Shown: positions 13,023 through 25,190, counted from the first letter of the stretch. The stretch is 64,000 nt of DNA from Hirundichthys speculiger (GCA_018398805.1 JAGFBZ010002398.1:62001-126000), one strand, 5' to 3'. Made by a program: numbers and translations. The notes: generated by a model from the letters alone, not told the origin.

Positions 13023-15639
13023 CAGATCAGTACATTGAGTTTTCCTCTGATTACACCCTCTAGACCAGAACAAAACATTTTGGTTTTTTTTTGCAAACAT
13101 TCTCTTTCAGTGGTTGCAATGGGAATGTGAAAAGGTTTTCAGGCAATATTGTAAAAAAAAAAAAAAAGCTGCAAAAAAAGATCTCCCAGCATACCTTTAA
13201 GGTGCTTTGAAGGAACGGCTTGGTGCCGCAGCTAATCATTCCCCCCGTTGTAACAGTTTTATAACCTTCAAATGGCAAAATTAAACTCTGGAGTTCAACT
13301 TTACACGCAGACAGCGCAGTGCCAGGGAATTCTGACATCGAAACGACCCCTTAAATTAATTAACATTAACGCACAGTTTGCTGAGGTGCTTCATCAACGC
13401 CCCTGTAAAATGTCAGTGATATGTTGAGGTCATTTTGTGCTTTGGTGACTAGAGAATTATTGTGAGGCGTATTTAAAGTATATTTATAGAGGGTCCCTGG
13501 GCTTCACGTCTGCAGATCGCTGTAACAATTGACAGCTTCACACTTCATGAGACTTGAATAATTATAACGTCTCCCATGTATGCACTGCGTAATATTTCCT
13601 TCCTTCTCTTCATATTTAAAGTGCATTTCGCTTCGTCTCAGTTAAGTGCTTTTTCTCCACAGGAGGTTTGGCTTATTTGAATAGAGTATGCCTTTAAAGA
13701 GTAAAGCGCGGTCTGGTGGGATATTTTGGGCCATTTTGATGGTCCTGTGTTGTCGCAGCATTTTTCTGTAGAATTTTATTTCATTTTTTTTTCCCCGTTC
13801 AAAGCGTATGTGTGTTAGCGTGCGCGTCCCAAGAGTGCGATCACGTGGTGGAGGATTACAGTGGATAACGCCAAGAGCCTCGACTTTCTAGCACAGGCAC
13901 TTTCTGCTGCTGTAATACGTGCACTCAAACGCTGCAGAAACAAGTGCACGTGAACACTTCGGTGTGTGCACACGAAACGGGGAGCAGAGAAAGAATCGGG
14001 GTCTTTATCGGTATCCTCGTACTGGGAGTCAGGAAGGTGTGAGTTTTTAACTCTGCTTCTGCTTCACTTTGCTTAGTTAGAAATATACGTAATAAAATAC
14101 AGTAATAATAGCTTCGATAATCCTCCACATTTGCAACTGAAGTGCAACGTCAGCACCAAAACATACAGGAAAGAAAGAAATTGAAAAGCTGAAGAGTATG
14201 ACTAACTTGCTCGTCCTCTGTGCCCAGCACATTTGTGAAGCTTTCCTCCTCCTCTGTCTTCTCCTTTAGTTGGACTGCTAATTATATAAAGGGAGGGTTC
14301 AGTGGAAAACCTACACAAGAACACTCTCTGAATGACAAGTAGCAGCTTAATCACCATCTGAAAATGACATCTTCATTGTTGCCGGTGACTCTCTTAAGAA
14401 ATGCCAAATTACAGACGAGCACATCCAGACAGTTCAGCCAGCGCGTTTGTGTGATTCATGGAAGTTCGAAAGTGTGTTCATGCAACTTTTAAGCACGAGG
14501 GTGCTGCGGTTGCGTGCATTTTGCAGGTACATGTCATCAGCTTTACCCTGGATATTGAAATGATGATGTTCACAGCAGCAGTTCGCTTTACGCAGAGCTC
14601 AGTGGTTGTCTTGACAAAAAAGGCAAAAATCGGTTTAGCATTTTTTTTTTTCTCATTTGTTGGTTCTTTACTCATTTGACATTATGGAAATTGTGGTTAA
14701 ACTTGGCCACAAATTTCTTTGAATTACTGTTGCGCTACAGATAAGTGAGAAGCAGGAGGCATTTAGATTTAATCTTTTCTCAAAAGGGAATTTTGATTTC
14801 ATAGATTCTTGGTCATGGTTTAGCATTTTTAACTATAATTAGCCGTTGGAATAATAAAACTGTCTTTACGCTGGTGGAGATCTGTATTTGTCAAAAGTAG
14901 CCTCATGATCAATATACAGAAACAGTGATGTGGTCATGGACACGACATCATTCTCATAAACCAAAATCTGGAGTAGCATGAACCTGCAGGACCAGAACCT
15001 GGGCTCTCAGGACCAGGTCTGCAGGTCCAAAGCTCAGGAGCTCAGGATATGTATCATCTCAGTGTTGCACATCAGGTGTTCTCCAGCTGGCGAACGTGCA
15101 CAAATGCTTCTCATCTTGCACAAGACTGTTAAAAATCCCCAAAAGAACTTCCTCTATGACACCGCTGCAGATTTTTCTTTTTTCTTCATGCTTTTGTGGC
15201 CATCTTCTTTTTTTTTTCTTTTTTAGTACTGACCCTAATAATTACCAAAAGAAATCTAATAGCCTAAGGCATCAAGCAAGATAGTATCTCTCAACATGTA
15301 TTTGTTCTTGTTTTTGTTGTACTGACGGTAATTATTATTCCTTTTCACTTGTGGAGTTGTATAATTATTATGAAGTATATTGAGTGAGAAGTGTGAAGCA
15401 GAGATTCACATTGCCAGTGGGAATAAAATGTTCTGAACTTGAATGTTCTGAACTTGACAAAAAAGCCTCTTGTTGGAAGACAGTGAAAAGCCTTTTAAGT
15501 ACAACGCAAGCTGAGACGGATTGTTGCCGGTCAGGAACGATGGTGACTTCACTGCCACAAAAGGATTTAGTTTAACGAGAGCTACAAAATGAAATGTCAC
15601 CATATGACCATGTGCCTTGTTTTTAAAGTGTCCTGTTGT
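13023..15639. other. Intronic sequence, no recognised feature
   Basis: Contains an A run at 13153-13168 and a short CAGGACCAG-like direct repetition near 14985-15040. No exon or bounded element was identified. Confidence 0.5.
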
Positions 15640-18030
15640 CAAGCACATAGGCAGGTTTAGGTTTGGGTTCGTTTCTGTGAACTCCCTTCCCTTCAGGAGT
15701 CGCCACAGCGAATCATCCACCTCCATCCAACTCTATCCTCTGAATCCTCTTCTCTCACACCAACTCACTTCATGTCCTCTTTCCCTGCATCCATAAATCT
15801 CCTCTTTGGTCTTCCTCTAGGCCTCCTGCCTGGCAGTTCCAACCTAATTATTCTTCTACTGATATATTCACTAACGTTCTCTCCAGAACATCCTGACATG
15901 TCCTGTCCCTCTGATGTTTTTATTCCTGATCCTATCCATGCTCGTTACTCCCAAAGAGAACCTCAATATTTTAATCACTGCTACCTCCAACTCTGCTTCC
16001 TGTCGTTTTCTTAGCACCACAGTCTTCCAAACCAACAACATCGCAGGTCTCACCATCATCTTCTACACCTTTCCATCCATTCATGCTGAAACTCTTTTAT
16101 CATACATCACCCCTGACACTTTTCTCCAGCCGTTCCAAACCAACTCACACATAATTCTTCACTTCTTTTCCACACTTTCTGTTACTTTGGACTGTTGAAC
16201 ATAAATACTTAAAATCCTCCATCTTCTTCATCTCTGCTGCCTGAAGCCTCATCATTCCACTTGGGTTCCTCTCATTCACACACATGTATTCTGTCCTGCT
16301 ACCGCTAACCTTCATTCCTCTCCGTTCCAGGTCATACCTCCACCTGCTCCCTGCTCTCACTACAGATCACAATGTCATCTAGAAACATCACAGTCCATGG
16401 AGATTCCTGTTTAAACTCACCTTTCAGTCTGTTCATCACCATAGTAAACAAAAAGGGGCTCAGAGCTAATCCTTGATGCACTCCCCCCTCCACCTTGAAC
16501 TCCTCTAGTACACCTGACCACTGTCTTACAGCTCTCATTCATGTCCTGCACCACTCTGACATGCTTCTCTGCTCCTCCAGACTTCCTCATCAATACCACA
16601 GCTCCTCTCTTGGCATCCTGTCATCTGCCTTCTCAACGTTGAAAGTTTTCCGTGTTCTTTTATCTGGTGTCAAGACGAGACTGAAAGCAAAGACCAATTA
16701 GACAGTTTAATACACAAAGCTTGATACAAGGTTCAACATGCCATGCAGAATATTTAATCAGCCGATGGTACGCTGTCTTAACACCACAGAGAGATGTAAA
16801 GGAGTGATGTTTTTCCCTCTTTATGGCCACAGAAAGGGGTGGTCTTGGTTCCCCCTCCTCTTCTAACCTTGTCCAGATGGCCAGATAGAATATCGCTCTC
16901 ACTTCACATGTTTAACACGTGCTGTTGATTGTCTCAGTTCAAGAGCAGAGGTGTCAATCAAATATGTTTGTCTGAGATGCCTCCCACATCTCAGGTGCCA
17001 GGAGGGTCATTCAATATGTTTATCTGTGCAAGTCACAACTTTTTGGAAGTCATAAGACAGCAGGAAACTGGGATGACAGACATGTAGACACTGGACATAA
17101 TAGTTTAGCCTTCAACCAGCTGGTGTGCACTAAACTTTTTAGCTAATTCTGAAATCCTAACAACATCTACAAAGACACAGTGCAGCTCCCTCTGGCCTTC
17201 TCTGTACTTCTATATCAGCATCCTCAAAGCAAATATTGCCTCTGTAGTACTCTACTTTCCCATGAAACCATACTGCTGTTCACAGATGCTCATTTCTGTC
17301 TTTAGATCAGCTTCCACTACTCTTTCCCATAACTTTTTGTGGCTCATCAACTTCATTCCTCTGTAGTTGCCACAACTCTGCACGTCTCCTTTGTTCTTAA
17401 AAAATCAGCACCAACACACTTCTCCTCCATTCCTCAAGCAATCCTTCCACTGTCTAAGATCTTGTCTTAGTTAAAAACTGCACTGCCACCTCTCTGAGTC
17501 ACTTCCATACCCCCCAGGTACATCACCGGGATCAAGTGTCTTTCCACTCTTCATCCTCTTTCAGGTCCTCCTCACTTCAGCCTTACTAACCTTTTCCCCC
17601 TCCTGGTCCACAACAGTCTACTCTTTGTTCTCTTTCATTTTTTCTCATTCATCAACTCTTCAAAGTACTTTTTCCATCTTCCTGTCGCACTCCAATCATC
17701 TGTCAATACATTTCCATTTCTATCTTTAATCACCCCAGCTTGTTTCACATCCTTCCCATCTGTATCTCTCTGCCTGGCCAGTCCCTTCCCTCCTTACCGT
17801 CCCAAGCTAGCATACAAATCATCATAAGCCCTTTGTTTGGCCTTTTCCACCTGTACCTTCACCTTACCCTGCATCTCCCTGTCCTCCTGTCTGCTGTCTT
17901 CAGTCCTCTTAGTGTCCCGCTTCTTCTTAGCTAACCTCTTTCTCTGTACAGACCTCTTTCCCTACCAGATGACACTCCAGCTCCCTTATCTCATTAGCTG
18001 TAGTTGTCCAGTCACCTGGAAGCGGTAGGG
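15640..18030 (-). mobile_element. RTE-like LINE, decayed, broken by an LTR
   Basis: The minus strand carries pieces of a non-LTR reverse transcriptase in more than one frame. A V-E-G-G-V-H-Q-G...L-S-P-F-L-F block lies near 16430-16530. The catalytic box reads M-F-L-D-D-I-V-I near 16374-16394 (normally F-A-D-D), followed by SESREQVE. Then come RRGMKVS and TEYMCVNER near 16250-16350, FKYLCSTVQSN near 16200, and a C-terminal LRKRQEAELEV...RIRN segment near 15890-16030. Frame shifts and stops show it is dead. The coding part continues beyond the LTR insertion at 16640-17162, to about 18030. The clade (RTE/RTE-X, related to Rex3) is my best recollection and not certain. Confidence 0.8.
16640..17162 (-). 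mobile_element. Solo-LTR-like repeat, copy 3 of 4, nested in the LINE
   Basis: This 523-bp copy is inverted. It begins TGAAAGTTTTCCGTGTTC and ends CCTAACA on the plus strand. LINE sequence on the two sides (tgccttctcaacgt and acatctacaaagacac) would join if the element were removed. The flanking bases acgt (16636-16639) and acat (17163-17166) are a 4-bp target duplication with one change. The LTR therefore arrived after the LINE. Confidence 0.85.
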
Positions 18031-19692
18031 AATGCTCTTAGTCTGCAAAAATGTTTTAATAACGTCCACTTAAGTTTTAAAACTGAAGGTTACAAGGTTA
18101 TCAAATCATTTCGGCTGTCAGTAGCTGTGTTCTGATTGGCTGGTGTATCGTATATCTGTCACCTGCTGGCTCCCAGTGGCTTTCAGGATTTTATTATTCA
18201 ACCTATCGGAGCAGTAAAAACGATTACAATACATGCTGAATGTTTTATTTTAGTCCAGCTGAAGCCTGACTCAGACCTTACAATAAAAAAAGGTTTGTTG
18301 AGTGATTTTTTTTTATTTTTAGAAGTGGGATGTTTATATTTTGTGAAAGTTCAGCTGAGTTCCCCCTGTTTCAAGTCTGCTTATGCTCCAGGAGAAGACA
18401 TATCAGTATGTTTTATAGATTATTACGGTTTTCAAGCAGCGAGTCTGCTGGAACCCTATTGTTTTTGTGAGGATTATCATTACTCTCTCCTTCTTTTTGC
18501 TCTAAAAGTGTCTGGACAGCAAAGATTACATTGTTCAGGTACCAAACCCGATGTATAGATTCAGACCCCCTAAAGATATCTGACTATTATAATTACTTTG
18601 GCAGGCCTTACTTGAGTAAGAAGAGATATGAAGGCGGTTTGGCTCACATCCTGAGAACTGAATTCAACTTTCAATCTCCTAAAACTCTTTACCCATTTCT
18701 CCCACAGAAATATTTCCACCATTTAAAAAAAAAAAACTGAAAGTAAAAGCAAAATAAACCACTTTGAGATTGTTCAACGGATATTTGAATAATAATGATA
18801 CATGGACGCGACAGCTCACATGTTAGCATGACATGAAAGATAAACAGTAGAAGCTTCAGTCACAGGCGCTACCTAAAGGCTCAAGTTTGTCAAATCAAAT
18901 AGCTTCATAAACATTTCTATATTTCTTTTGTTACGGTTACAATTTTATTTAAAACTTTTTAAAAAAGTCAGGAAAAGGTCCCTCAAGGCTCCTTCTTCCA
19001 GCTGTACTGCTGCGCATCGTCTCCAGACGGCATTGATGAAAAGTTACCTGAAAGAATTATGATTTGTCAAACTTTTTCAAAGATGCAATGACACTTAAGG
19101 CCGTCGTTCTGTGAAGTAAAACTCAATTCATCTTTCATTCTTTTGATGTCTGGCAAATTTGTTGAGATTTGATCCTCGTGGAGCGTTTTTTGAAGCCATT
19201 CAAATCTGCTTGGACCCAGATGATCACCACTTGCAGCTATTCTCGTTTTTTTATTTTATTTTTTTCATTTTCTTCCTCGTGTCTTTGAGTGCGCCTGGCT
19301 ACAGATTTATTCTCTCTGACCCCAAGCATGCCTCTGTCAGCGAGGAGAGCCGTCTGTGAGCAGCGAAGACACGAGGAGTGAAAGGCTCGTGCAATTTAAA
19401 ATTGAAGAGAACAATGGCGAGCCGGGGTTTCGTCACCCTCCGGGCTCCTGTACTCACACGATGGAAAGCTTGTTCTCAGGACGGCTCTTACAGCAGCCCT
19501 AAAAACCAACTCGAGACACATCAAGTGTTTTTCCAGCCGTGCGATGCTCAGCAGGGTAAATGACTGAGCAATTTCACACTTCTTTTATATGACTTTTACC
19601 ACCTGCAACACAATTTTGACACAGAACTGAAGCAAAGTCTTTTATTACTCGTAAGCACTTCTCTCAACAAATCTGTCTGGAAATGATGCTTT
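18031..19692. other. Intronic sequence, no recognised feature
   Basis: The open frame 18136-18558 (140 codons, plus) shows no recognisable domain and no start or splice context that would mark it as real. Otherwise AT-rich intron. Confidence 0.5.
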
Positions 19693-19714
19693 TGTGTGTG
19701 TGTGTGTGTGTGTG
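19693..19714 (+). repeat. (TG)n microsatellite
   Basis: Eleven uninterrupted GT/TG units. Confidence 0.9.
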
Positions 19715-20033
19715 CAAGAGCCAAAGCGTGACACGCAACATCGCACCATCTACCTGTACAACTCACCTCCTGTGTGACGCTTCAGAACCCCTCACCGCCA
19801 GCATCAGCACTTCACCAGAACCAGTCAGATGGTGGTGCATCTTTGAGGCCACGGGGCTAATTTTTTTTTTTTCCTTTAAAAGCTGAGGTGTCCAATCACG
19901 CAGTTCATGGTTGGGTACCCTTTTTAATTTGTCTAACTCTCCCAGGAGCCTTCCAGTCTGCTGACAGTCTTCCTTATTTCAACTTGAAAGAACAGATCAG
20001 ATCAGCCTGGTCCAGCGGTGTCCACAGTCCCGT

Positions 20034-20036
<3 letters not shown>

Positions 20037-20121
<85 letters not shown>

Positions 20122-20123
20122 TA

Positions 20124-20160
<37 letters not shown>
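20037..20160 (+). repeat. (TA)n microsatellite, about 124 bp
   Basis: A long TA array broken only by a few C and G bases near 20120 and 20159. It directly abuts the TA target site of a mariner-type MITE. It may have grown from the internal atatat tract of the hAT family A copy whose left end is missing here. Confidence 0.9.
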
Positions 20161-20162
20161 TA

Positions 20163-20528
20163 CAGTCATGGAAAAAATTTTTAGACCACCCTTGTTTTCT
20201 TCAGTTTCTTGTTCATTTTAATGCCTGGTACAACTAAAGGTACATTTGTTTGGACAAACATAACGATAACCACAAAGATTGCTCATAAGAGTTTTATTTA
20301 AGAGCTGATATCTTACCATTTTCCATGGATTTCTTGATTATAACCTAAATCACTTAAGTTTTTACATCAATAGCTATGGCGTTGTACTGCCAAAAACACT
20401 GCTTTTATGCATTCAGTGTTTTCTTTTCTGTCTGTTTTAGTCACATGATGACGTTGAGTGGTACCAGGTATTAAAATGAACAAGAAAGTGAAGAAAAAAT
20501 GGTGGTCTAATAATTTTTTCCATGACTG
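20163..20528 (+). mobile_element. Tc1/mariner-type MITE
   Basis: This 366-bp element has long terminal inverted repeats. The left end CAGTCATGGAAAAAATTTTT continues into agaccacc, mirrored at the right by ggtggtct...ttttttccatgactg. TA dinucleotides flank it (20161-20162, 20529-20530), the target duplication of Tc1/mariner elements. No transposase is encoded. It separates the TA microsatellite from the truncated hAT family A copy. Confidence 0.9.
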
Positions 20529-20530
20529 TA

Positions 20531-21556
20531 TATCAGTATCGATATTCTAAGCTTCTTTCAAAACCCCCGTGTCCCACCTTTAAAAGCTTGCAAGCAACAA
20601 TTTGCACTGTTTAAATAAATGAAACAATTTTTCTCAACAAATCTTTTATTCATTTTGTCCAGCATTTGCAAGCTGCCTGTCAGCCATATAATCGCCACGG
20701 TTATATGATGTTTTTTACTTCGGAATTAATTATTCCGAATTAAATAATTCAGAATTAAACTATTTTCCTTCGAGTTTACATGGAAATAGTAATTTCGAAT
20801 TGAGGTTTACATGGAAAACACGTTTGATCGGCTTTTTACAATTCCGCTTAAGGTCTGGGGGTTGGGAAGGGTTCTGATTGGATAGGTGGGGCGGACATCT
20901 TTACGTATTTACGTCTACCGAAAGAAAACAAACTTACTCGATTAGCAACAACATGGACAGAAACCACATTATTAGCATCCTTTTTGGATTTGTTTTGATT
21001 TTATTTTTGAAGCAGCAGCACAACAACATCATGTCAATGATTTTCTTTCGTGTACTGAGGAAAAAACAAGACCAGCGCGGAATATAAGCGTCATTGCGAC
21101 AGACTGGCAAGGGAACGAACATGCGCAGAAAGACCGGAATTAATTTAAAGCGTAATGACCGCGGAATTATTCTATTCGGATTTAAAATCAGAATAAACCA
21201 GCCACTCACTTCGGAATTAAATTTAATTCGGAATGGACATTTACATTTGGAATTAGGTGTTTACAAGGGAATTTTTAATCATTTTAAATTTGATTTAATT
21301 TTAATTCTTAATTAAACAGAAATAAAACTTCCCATGTAAACGCACTGAATGTGTAATTGATGCTTTCAGTTCAATTAATTCAAACAAAGTCATTGGAACA
21401 CTCACAAAATGTCACCAAAATCACTTTGTCCCTTTTAAAATCTTTCGGAAAATGATGTAATTGTATTGTAAGATGAATACCGATATATATCGTATCGTGA
21501 GCCGAATATCGTGTATCGCATCGTATCGTGAGATGAGTGTATCGCTACAGCCCTAA
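20531..21556 (-). mobile_element. hAT MITE family A, copy 2, with a nested insertion
   Basis: The order and sequence match copies 3 and 4: tatcgatattctaagcttc, cccccgtgtcccacc, attcattttgtccagc, tgatgctttcagttc, then the terminal cgctacagccct at 21556. The outer left end (tagagctgagcgattt) is missing, where the mariner MITE and TA array lie. The family body is split after ccatataat at 20692 and resumes at gtgtaattgat at 21351, so about 658 bp was inserted later. Confidence 0.85.
20693..21350. mobile_element. Unclassified DNA element nested in hAT copy 2
   Basis: Defined by comparison with uninterrupted hAT copies. The outer parts are rich in ggaattaa/ttaattcc motifs arranged as imperfect inverted repeats, with gtttacatgga near the left and ccatgtaaacgc at the right. 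A possible short target repeat (aat) borders it. The central part, near 20878-21087, has a short open frame of unknown meaning. A PIF/Harbinger-type origin is possible from the short target repeat, but is not shown. Confidence 0.6.
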
Positions 21557-21971
21557 TGTTGATGATAAAGGCTCTAGTTACCATCTACAGAACAGAGGTG
21601 CTATGGAGAAAACATTTTTCCACACTCCCAGACGTGTCACTCGATGACACATCTGAATCCAGGCACGTACGTGCGTGCGCGTTCCCCATTAATAAAGTAT
21701 GAGGGACATGCAGGCGTTCATGTTCCAATTTTCAAGTGGCTTCACTTTTCGCTCACTGAGCGCACGTGTGAACGGCTTCGCTTTTATCTCATCGGAGGCT
21801 TCAGTGGCGTAAACAGAATTGTCAGAGAGATGAAGAACGTGTGGTTTGTTTTCCACCGTTACGCTGGCGCCTCGTGTTTATTCACACGTACAAACAAGTG
21901 GAAAGACGCTCTCCTCTCCGCCGGTTTTAAAATTCGACATATTTATTTATTTCACCTTTTTTTTCTTGCAG
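21557..21971. other. End of the 5' intron with splice acceptor
   Basis: The sequence just before the exon is pyrimidine-rich (cacctttttttttcttgcag), with the acceptor AG at 21970-21971. An open frame runs in phase with the exon back to 21644, but nothing in it resembles neurexin. Confidence 0.8.
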
Positions 21972-22175
21972 AGTCATCAATCCTGTCTTACGACGGCAGC
22001 ATGTACATGAAGGTGGTGATGCCCAACGTCATGCACACCGAGGCTGAGGACGTCTCCCTGCGCTTCATGTCCCAGCGAGCGTTCGGCCTGCTCATGGCCG
22101 CCACGTCCAGAGAGTCCGCAGACACTCTGCGGCTGGAGCTGGACAGCGGGAGGGTCAAACTGACGGTCAACCTAG
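21972..22175 (+). CDS. nrxn3: nrxn3 exon: start of LNS4
   Basis: This 204-nt exon encodes the first half of the fourth LNS (laminin-neurexin-sex-hormone-globulin) domain of alpha-neurexin, on the extracellular side of the presynaptic membrane. The translation opens [14 protein letters not shown] and contains [23 protein letters not shown] and the beta-strand segment [20 protein letters not shown], all hallmarks of neurexin LNS4. MYMKV and MSQRA favour neurexin-3 over 1 and 2. The exon starts with the last two bases of a codon and ends with the first base of one (G at 22175) before gtaacg. That G joins either the microexon at 23766 (giving D) or the exon at 25071 (giving G). The preceding EGF2 exon is not in the window. 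Confidence 0.96.
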
Positions 22176-23765
22176 GTAACGTATAAGCCCCTCCCCCCAG
22201 TTCAGGGTTGAGGCCTTACTCTTTTCGTCCCGTTGTTTTTTTTTTTTTTTGAATGTCTTTTTTATTTGTTTTTGGCCGAAAACATCATATCAGACCTAAC
22301 TCATAGTGTGTTTAAGCTCATTTTATAGTTTGTCTCTGTGGTTGCATGTATGGTTTTTGACTTGGCTGGACTGTAAGTTTCAATGCCTTGATGCTCAGAT
22401 GTCTTTGTATTTAATTTAAAGTTACTCACGCTTTGCAGTGCATCTTTTGAATGGATCATATTAATCTTGCTTACTGTTGTGTTTAAATATATATATATAT
22501 TTTTTTTTTCCTCAATGGTAATAGATGGCACCTCTGAAACATTCACTAACTTAACTGGCAACGTTTTAGAGTATATTTCGCCATCTATTCAGAACTGAAA
22601 GCAGGCTTTTCCACATTTTAGTGCTACGCTAACCATTCGCTTGATCTCGTAGATTCATTCTCGTGGTTTTTATTTTCTCCCCCCCCCCTCCCCCTCATGT
22701 TAGAAGGTTTATGCTCCTCTCTTCATCAGTGACCGTTGTTCTAGCTGGCATCTACAATGCCTTGATCAAAGATGGCACTCACCCCTTCAAAGGCCCAGAG
22801 CCTGCGGCCCGACTGGCACACAGCCCGATGCCATAGCACCCAGCACGCCTGCAGATGGTGGTATGAGTGATAGCCCTAGAGTAGAGTTCAGGCATTTATA
22901 GCAGTGAGTCTTTAAATCTTAACTGGAGACACTTTAGAATATGCAAAATATGATATTATAACCCTTGACTATAAAAAGTTATATGCACCGCTGCTGAGAA
23001 AGGTGGAAAATCTGTGTCCTATATTTTTGCAATGTGGTCTTCTTCTCAAATAATCACTTATTTATTTAATATAAATATTTATTTATGTACTTTTTTTTCC
23101 TAATTAAAATTTGTAGAAGTCATAAAGGTAAATTTTCCATGACTGGATTCCCCTAAGAGGGCGTTTTTAGGCCTCTGTGCGGTGTTGGTGCTGCATGGCT
23201 CGAGACTGTTTGCTCCCACTTTTCTGTTGCGGTTGACGGCACATGACCAGCCAGGCCACATTGATCCGAACTGGCAGCGGAGAGTCGCGGGTTCATTTCA
23301 GACCTCGCAACGTCTCACGATTCTTATATGTTACCAAAAAAAAAAAAAAGTTTCATTTGACTGTATACAGTCATGTACGAGTAAAATATTTGGCCTCCAG
23401 GTGCTTGGTTGCAAAAATCGATGTAGCCTAGCTCCATGAGGGTAATGACAATCTGATATTACAAGTGTAATTGTTAACAACGCAGGTTTTATTTAAAGTA
23501 TTAAGATTGTTTTTATGCAGTAGCAGCGACAGGCTACTGGCTCAGCACTATCGGATACATCGATGGTGATGAAATCGATTTGACCCGCATTGCATTCCCA
23601 ACACCGCTATGGTATCATTGACGAGCAGGAGCCAAATGGGCCAAAATGGCCGCCGGCGTCATGTGTCCGTCCCCGGAAGGTGGCTTTTCTTGCTTTTGGA
23701 TGTCTGCAGCTGTAACCTTGAAGGATGCGATTTCATCTGTCACTTATTCTCCCCTCCCCATCTAG
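22176..23765. other. Intron between LNS4 exon and SS3 microexon
   Basis: Donor gtaacg, acceptor ccccatctag. Contains a T run at 22237-22250, an AT run near 22488-22500 and a C run at 22680-22688. No bounded repeat or gene was seen. Confidence 0.7.
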
Positions 23766-23792
23766 ACTGTGTCAGGATAAACTGTAACACCA
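23766..23792 (+). CDS. nrxn3: nrxn3 splice-site-3 (SS3) microexon
   Basis: This 27-nt exon lies between acceptor ccccatctag and donor gtaagtc. With the split codons it adds D-C-V-R-I-N-C-N-T-S between NL and KGPE. In mammalian neurexins the matching insert at SS3 in LNS4 reads DCIRINCNSS, so this is the orthologous cassette. The insert brings two cysteines and an N-T-S glycosylation sequon. The serine forms only when the last base A joins GC of the next exon. Skipping keeps frame and leaves a single glycine (NL-G-KGPE). Both flanking introns are phase 1. Cassettes like this tune ligand choice in the family. Confidence 0.93.
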
Positions 23793-25070
23793 GTAAGTCA
23801 ACACTCTTCTTCTGCAGCCTTCCTCCTTCAGACAATTGTTTGATTGAAGTCTGTGTTGCTAGGTGTCAGGGCAGAAATGTGTGAACTCAGCGGGACTGAT
23901 AAGAGGATTTCTTAGATAAGAGGGGGAAAGTGTAACAGCCAGAGATCAAAGTCATGCAAATCTGACTTAATGTACGCTATAGATTTTCAAATTAAATCAG
24001 ACAACTATTTTTTTTTTCCTCTGTGCCTATAGCTACTCACAGAAAATGTGCACTTTTATAACTATTCTCCCATTGACTCCATAAATTACTACAGTCTGCT
24101 TCACAGGCTGTGCTTGGTGAAACACACTGCAGTATTTAGAGGAGATTTTCTGACTCACCAAGTGGACTCTTTTAAACATTTTGAAGTGCCCAAAGCCTTG
24201 TGAAGTATTAGAGAGGGAGAGAACAAAGAGCCGAGGGGTCTCAGGGATGTCTTTAATGAAGTGGCACGCGGCGCATGCCTGTTCATATTTGCCTCGACAG
24301 AAGATGATTATTACTTGATTTATGACCGTGCGTGCTGTCATGTCACAGTAAATTAATTTTTGTTCAGATTAGTCGCTAAAATCCCGTCACCGATACATGC
24401 GCAAGTCAGGTAAAGGATGACGTGGATTAATTTGACATATTTATCATATTTAGGTAGAGATTTTCCTCTCTACCTGTGTTCTGGTCAGAAAATACCCTGA
24501 GCTTTCATCTTCATGTTGTCAATTCAAGATTTAAAAAAAAAAAAAAAAAAGGCAAAAAAAGAGGCTTTTGGTAAATTTTGAGGCTGCACTGCCCTCTAGT
24601 GGTTTCATGAGTGGCCACGCTTTAAAAATGTGATTTAAAAGCCACATTAAGAGTTCATGACTGACAGTCAGGCTCTGTTTTTAATTAAACTGATCTCCTG
24701 GAAGAGACCTGAGTTTAAGTTGGGTAAAAGTATAACTTTCTAGGATCAATCTGATATCAGCCAACTAGAACATTTTCTGTATCTGGGTTTAGTTTTCCAG
24801 TCAGATTTTTAGTCTTTTCATGAGTGCAACACATCTTGTTGTGTTTTTTTTAAATTATTTTTATTCCTCTGTTGTCGAAAACAAATCAAATCTTTGCTTC
24901 AAGAGAGAGACGAGGGTGCTAAACCCGATCACCCCTACTCTATATATCACTTTAAGCTCCGCTGTAAGATCTGGATGCTACTTGGGAGGAAGAACGTCTC
25001 CAGACAAGGATTTGGTTTGTTTTCAGCTTGTTCCTTCCCCGTCCCTCAACTAACTGACCCTCATCTTCAG
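23793..25070. other. Intron between SS3 microexon and next LNS4 exon
   Basis: Contains an A run at about 24533-24550. The acceptor tract ends tcatcttcag. No gene or bounded repeat was recognised. Confidence 0.7.
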
Positions 25071-25190
25071 GCAAGGGCCCTGAGGTTCTTTATGCCGGAC
25101 AAAAGCTCAACGACAATGAGTGGCACTCAGTACGAGTGGTCCGCCGCGGTAAAAACCTCCGGCTCATTGTGGATGACGACGTGGCTGAAG
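25071..25190 (+). CDS. nrxn3: nrxn3 exon: middle of LNS4
   Basis: This 120-nt exon encodes [20 protein letters not shown] and then [25 protein letters not shown] is the conserved turn and strand of LNS domains. The combination [13 protein letters not shown] plus VDDDVAEG is specific to neurexin-3; neurexin-1 has a different FAGYNLND and VDDQQ pattern. It begins with two bases that complete S (after the SS3 microexon) or G (after skipping). It ends GAA-G before gtacttc. Confidence 0.96.

Noticed and set aside
18136..18558. A 140-codon plus-strand open frame
   Set aside because: No recognisable domain, no splice signals or conserved motif, and it follows a decayed LINE in AT-rich intron.
19888..20184. 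Open frame with Ile-Tyr repeats
   Set aside because: It is the translation of the TA microsatellite.
21644..22186. A 180-codon open frame containing the LNS4 exon and 327 nt upstream, with an ATG
   Set aside because: The upstream part has no resemblance to neurexin and is preceded by repeat sequence. The acceptor tttcttgcag at 21971 is strong and gives the family's exon boundary. The extension is a chance open frame in the intron.
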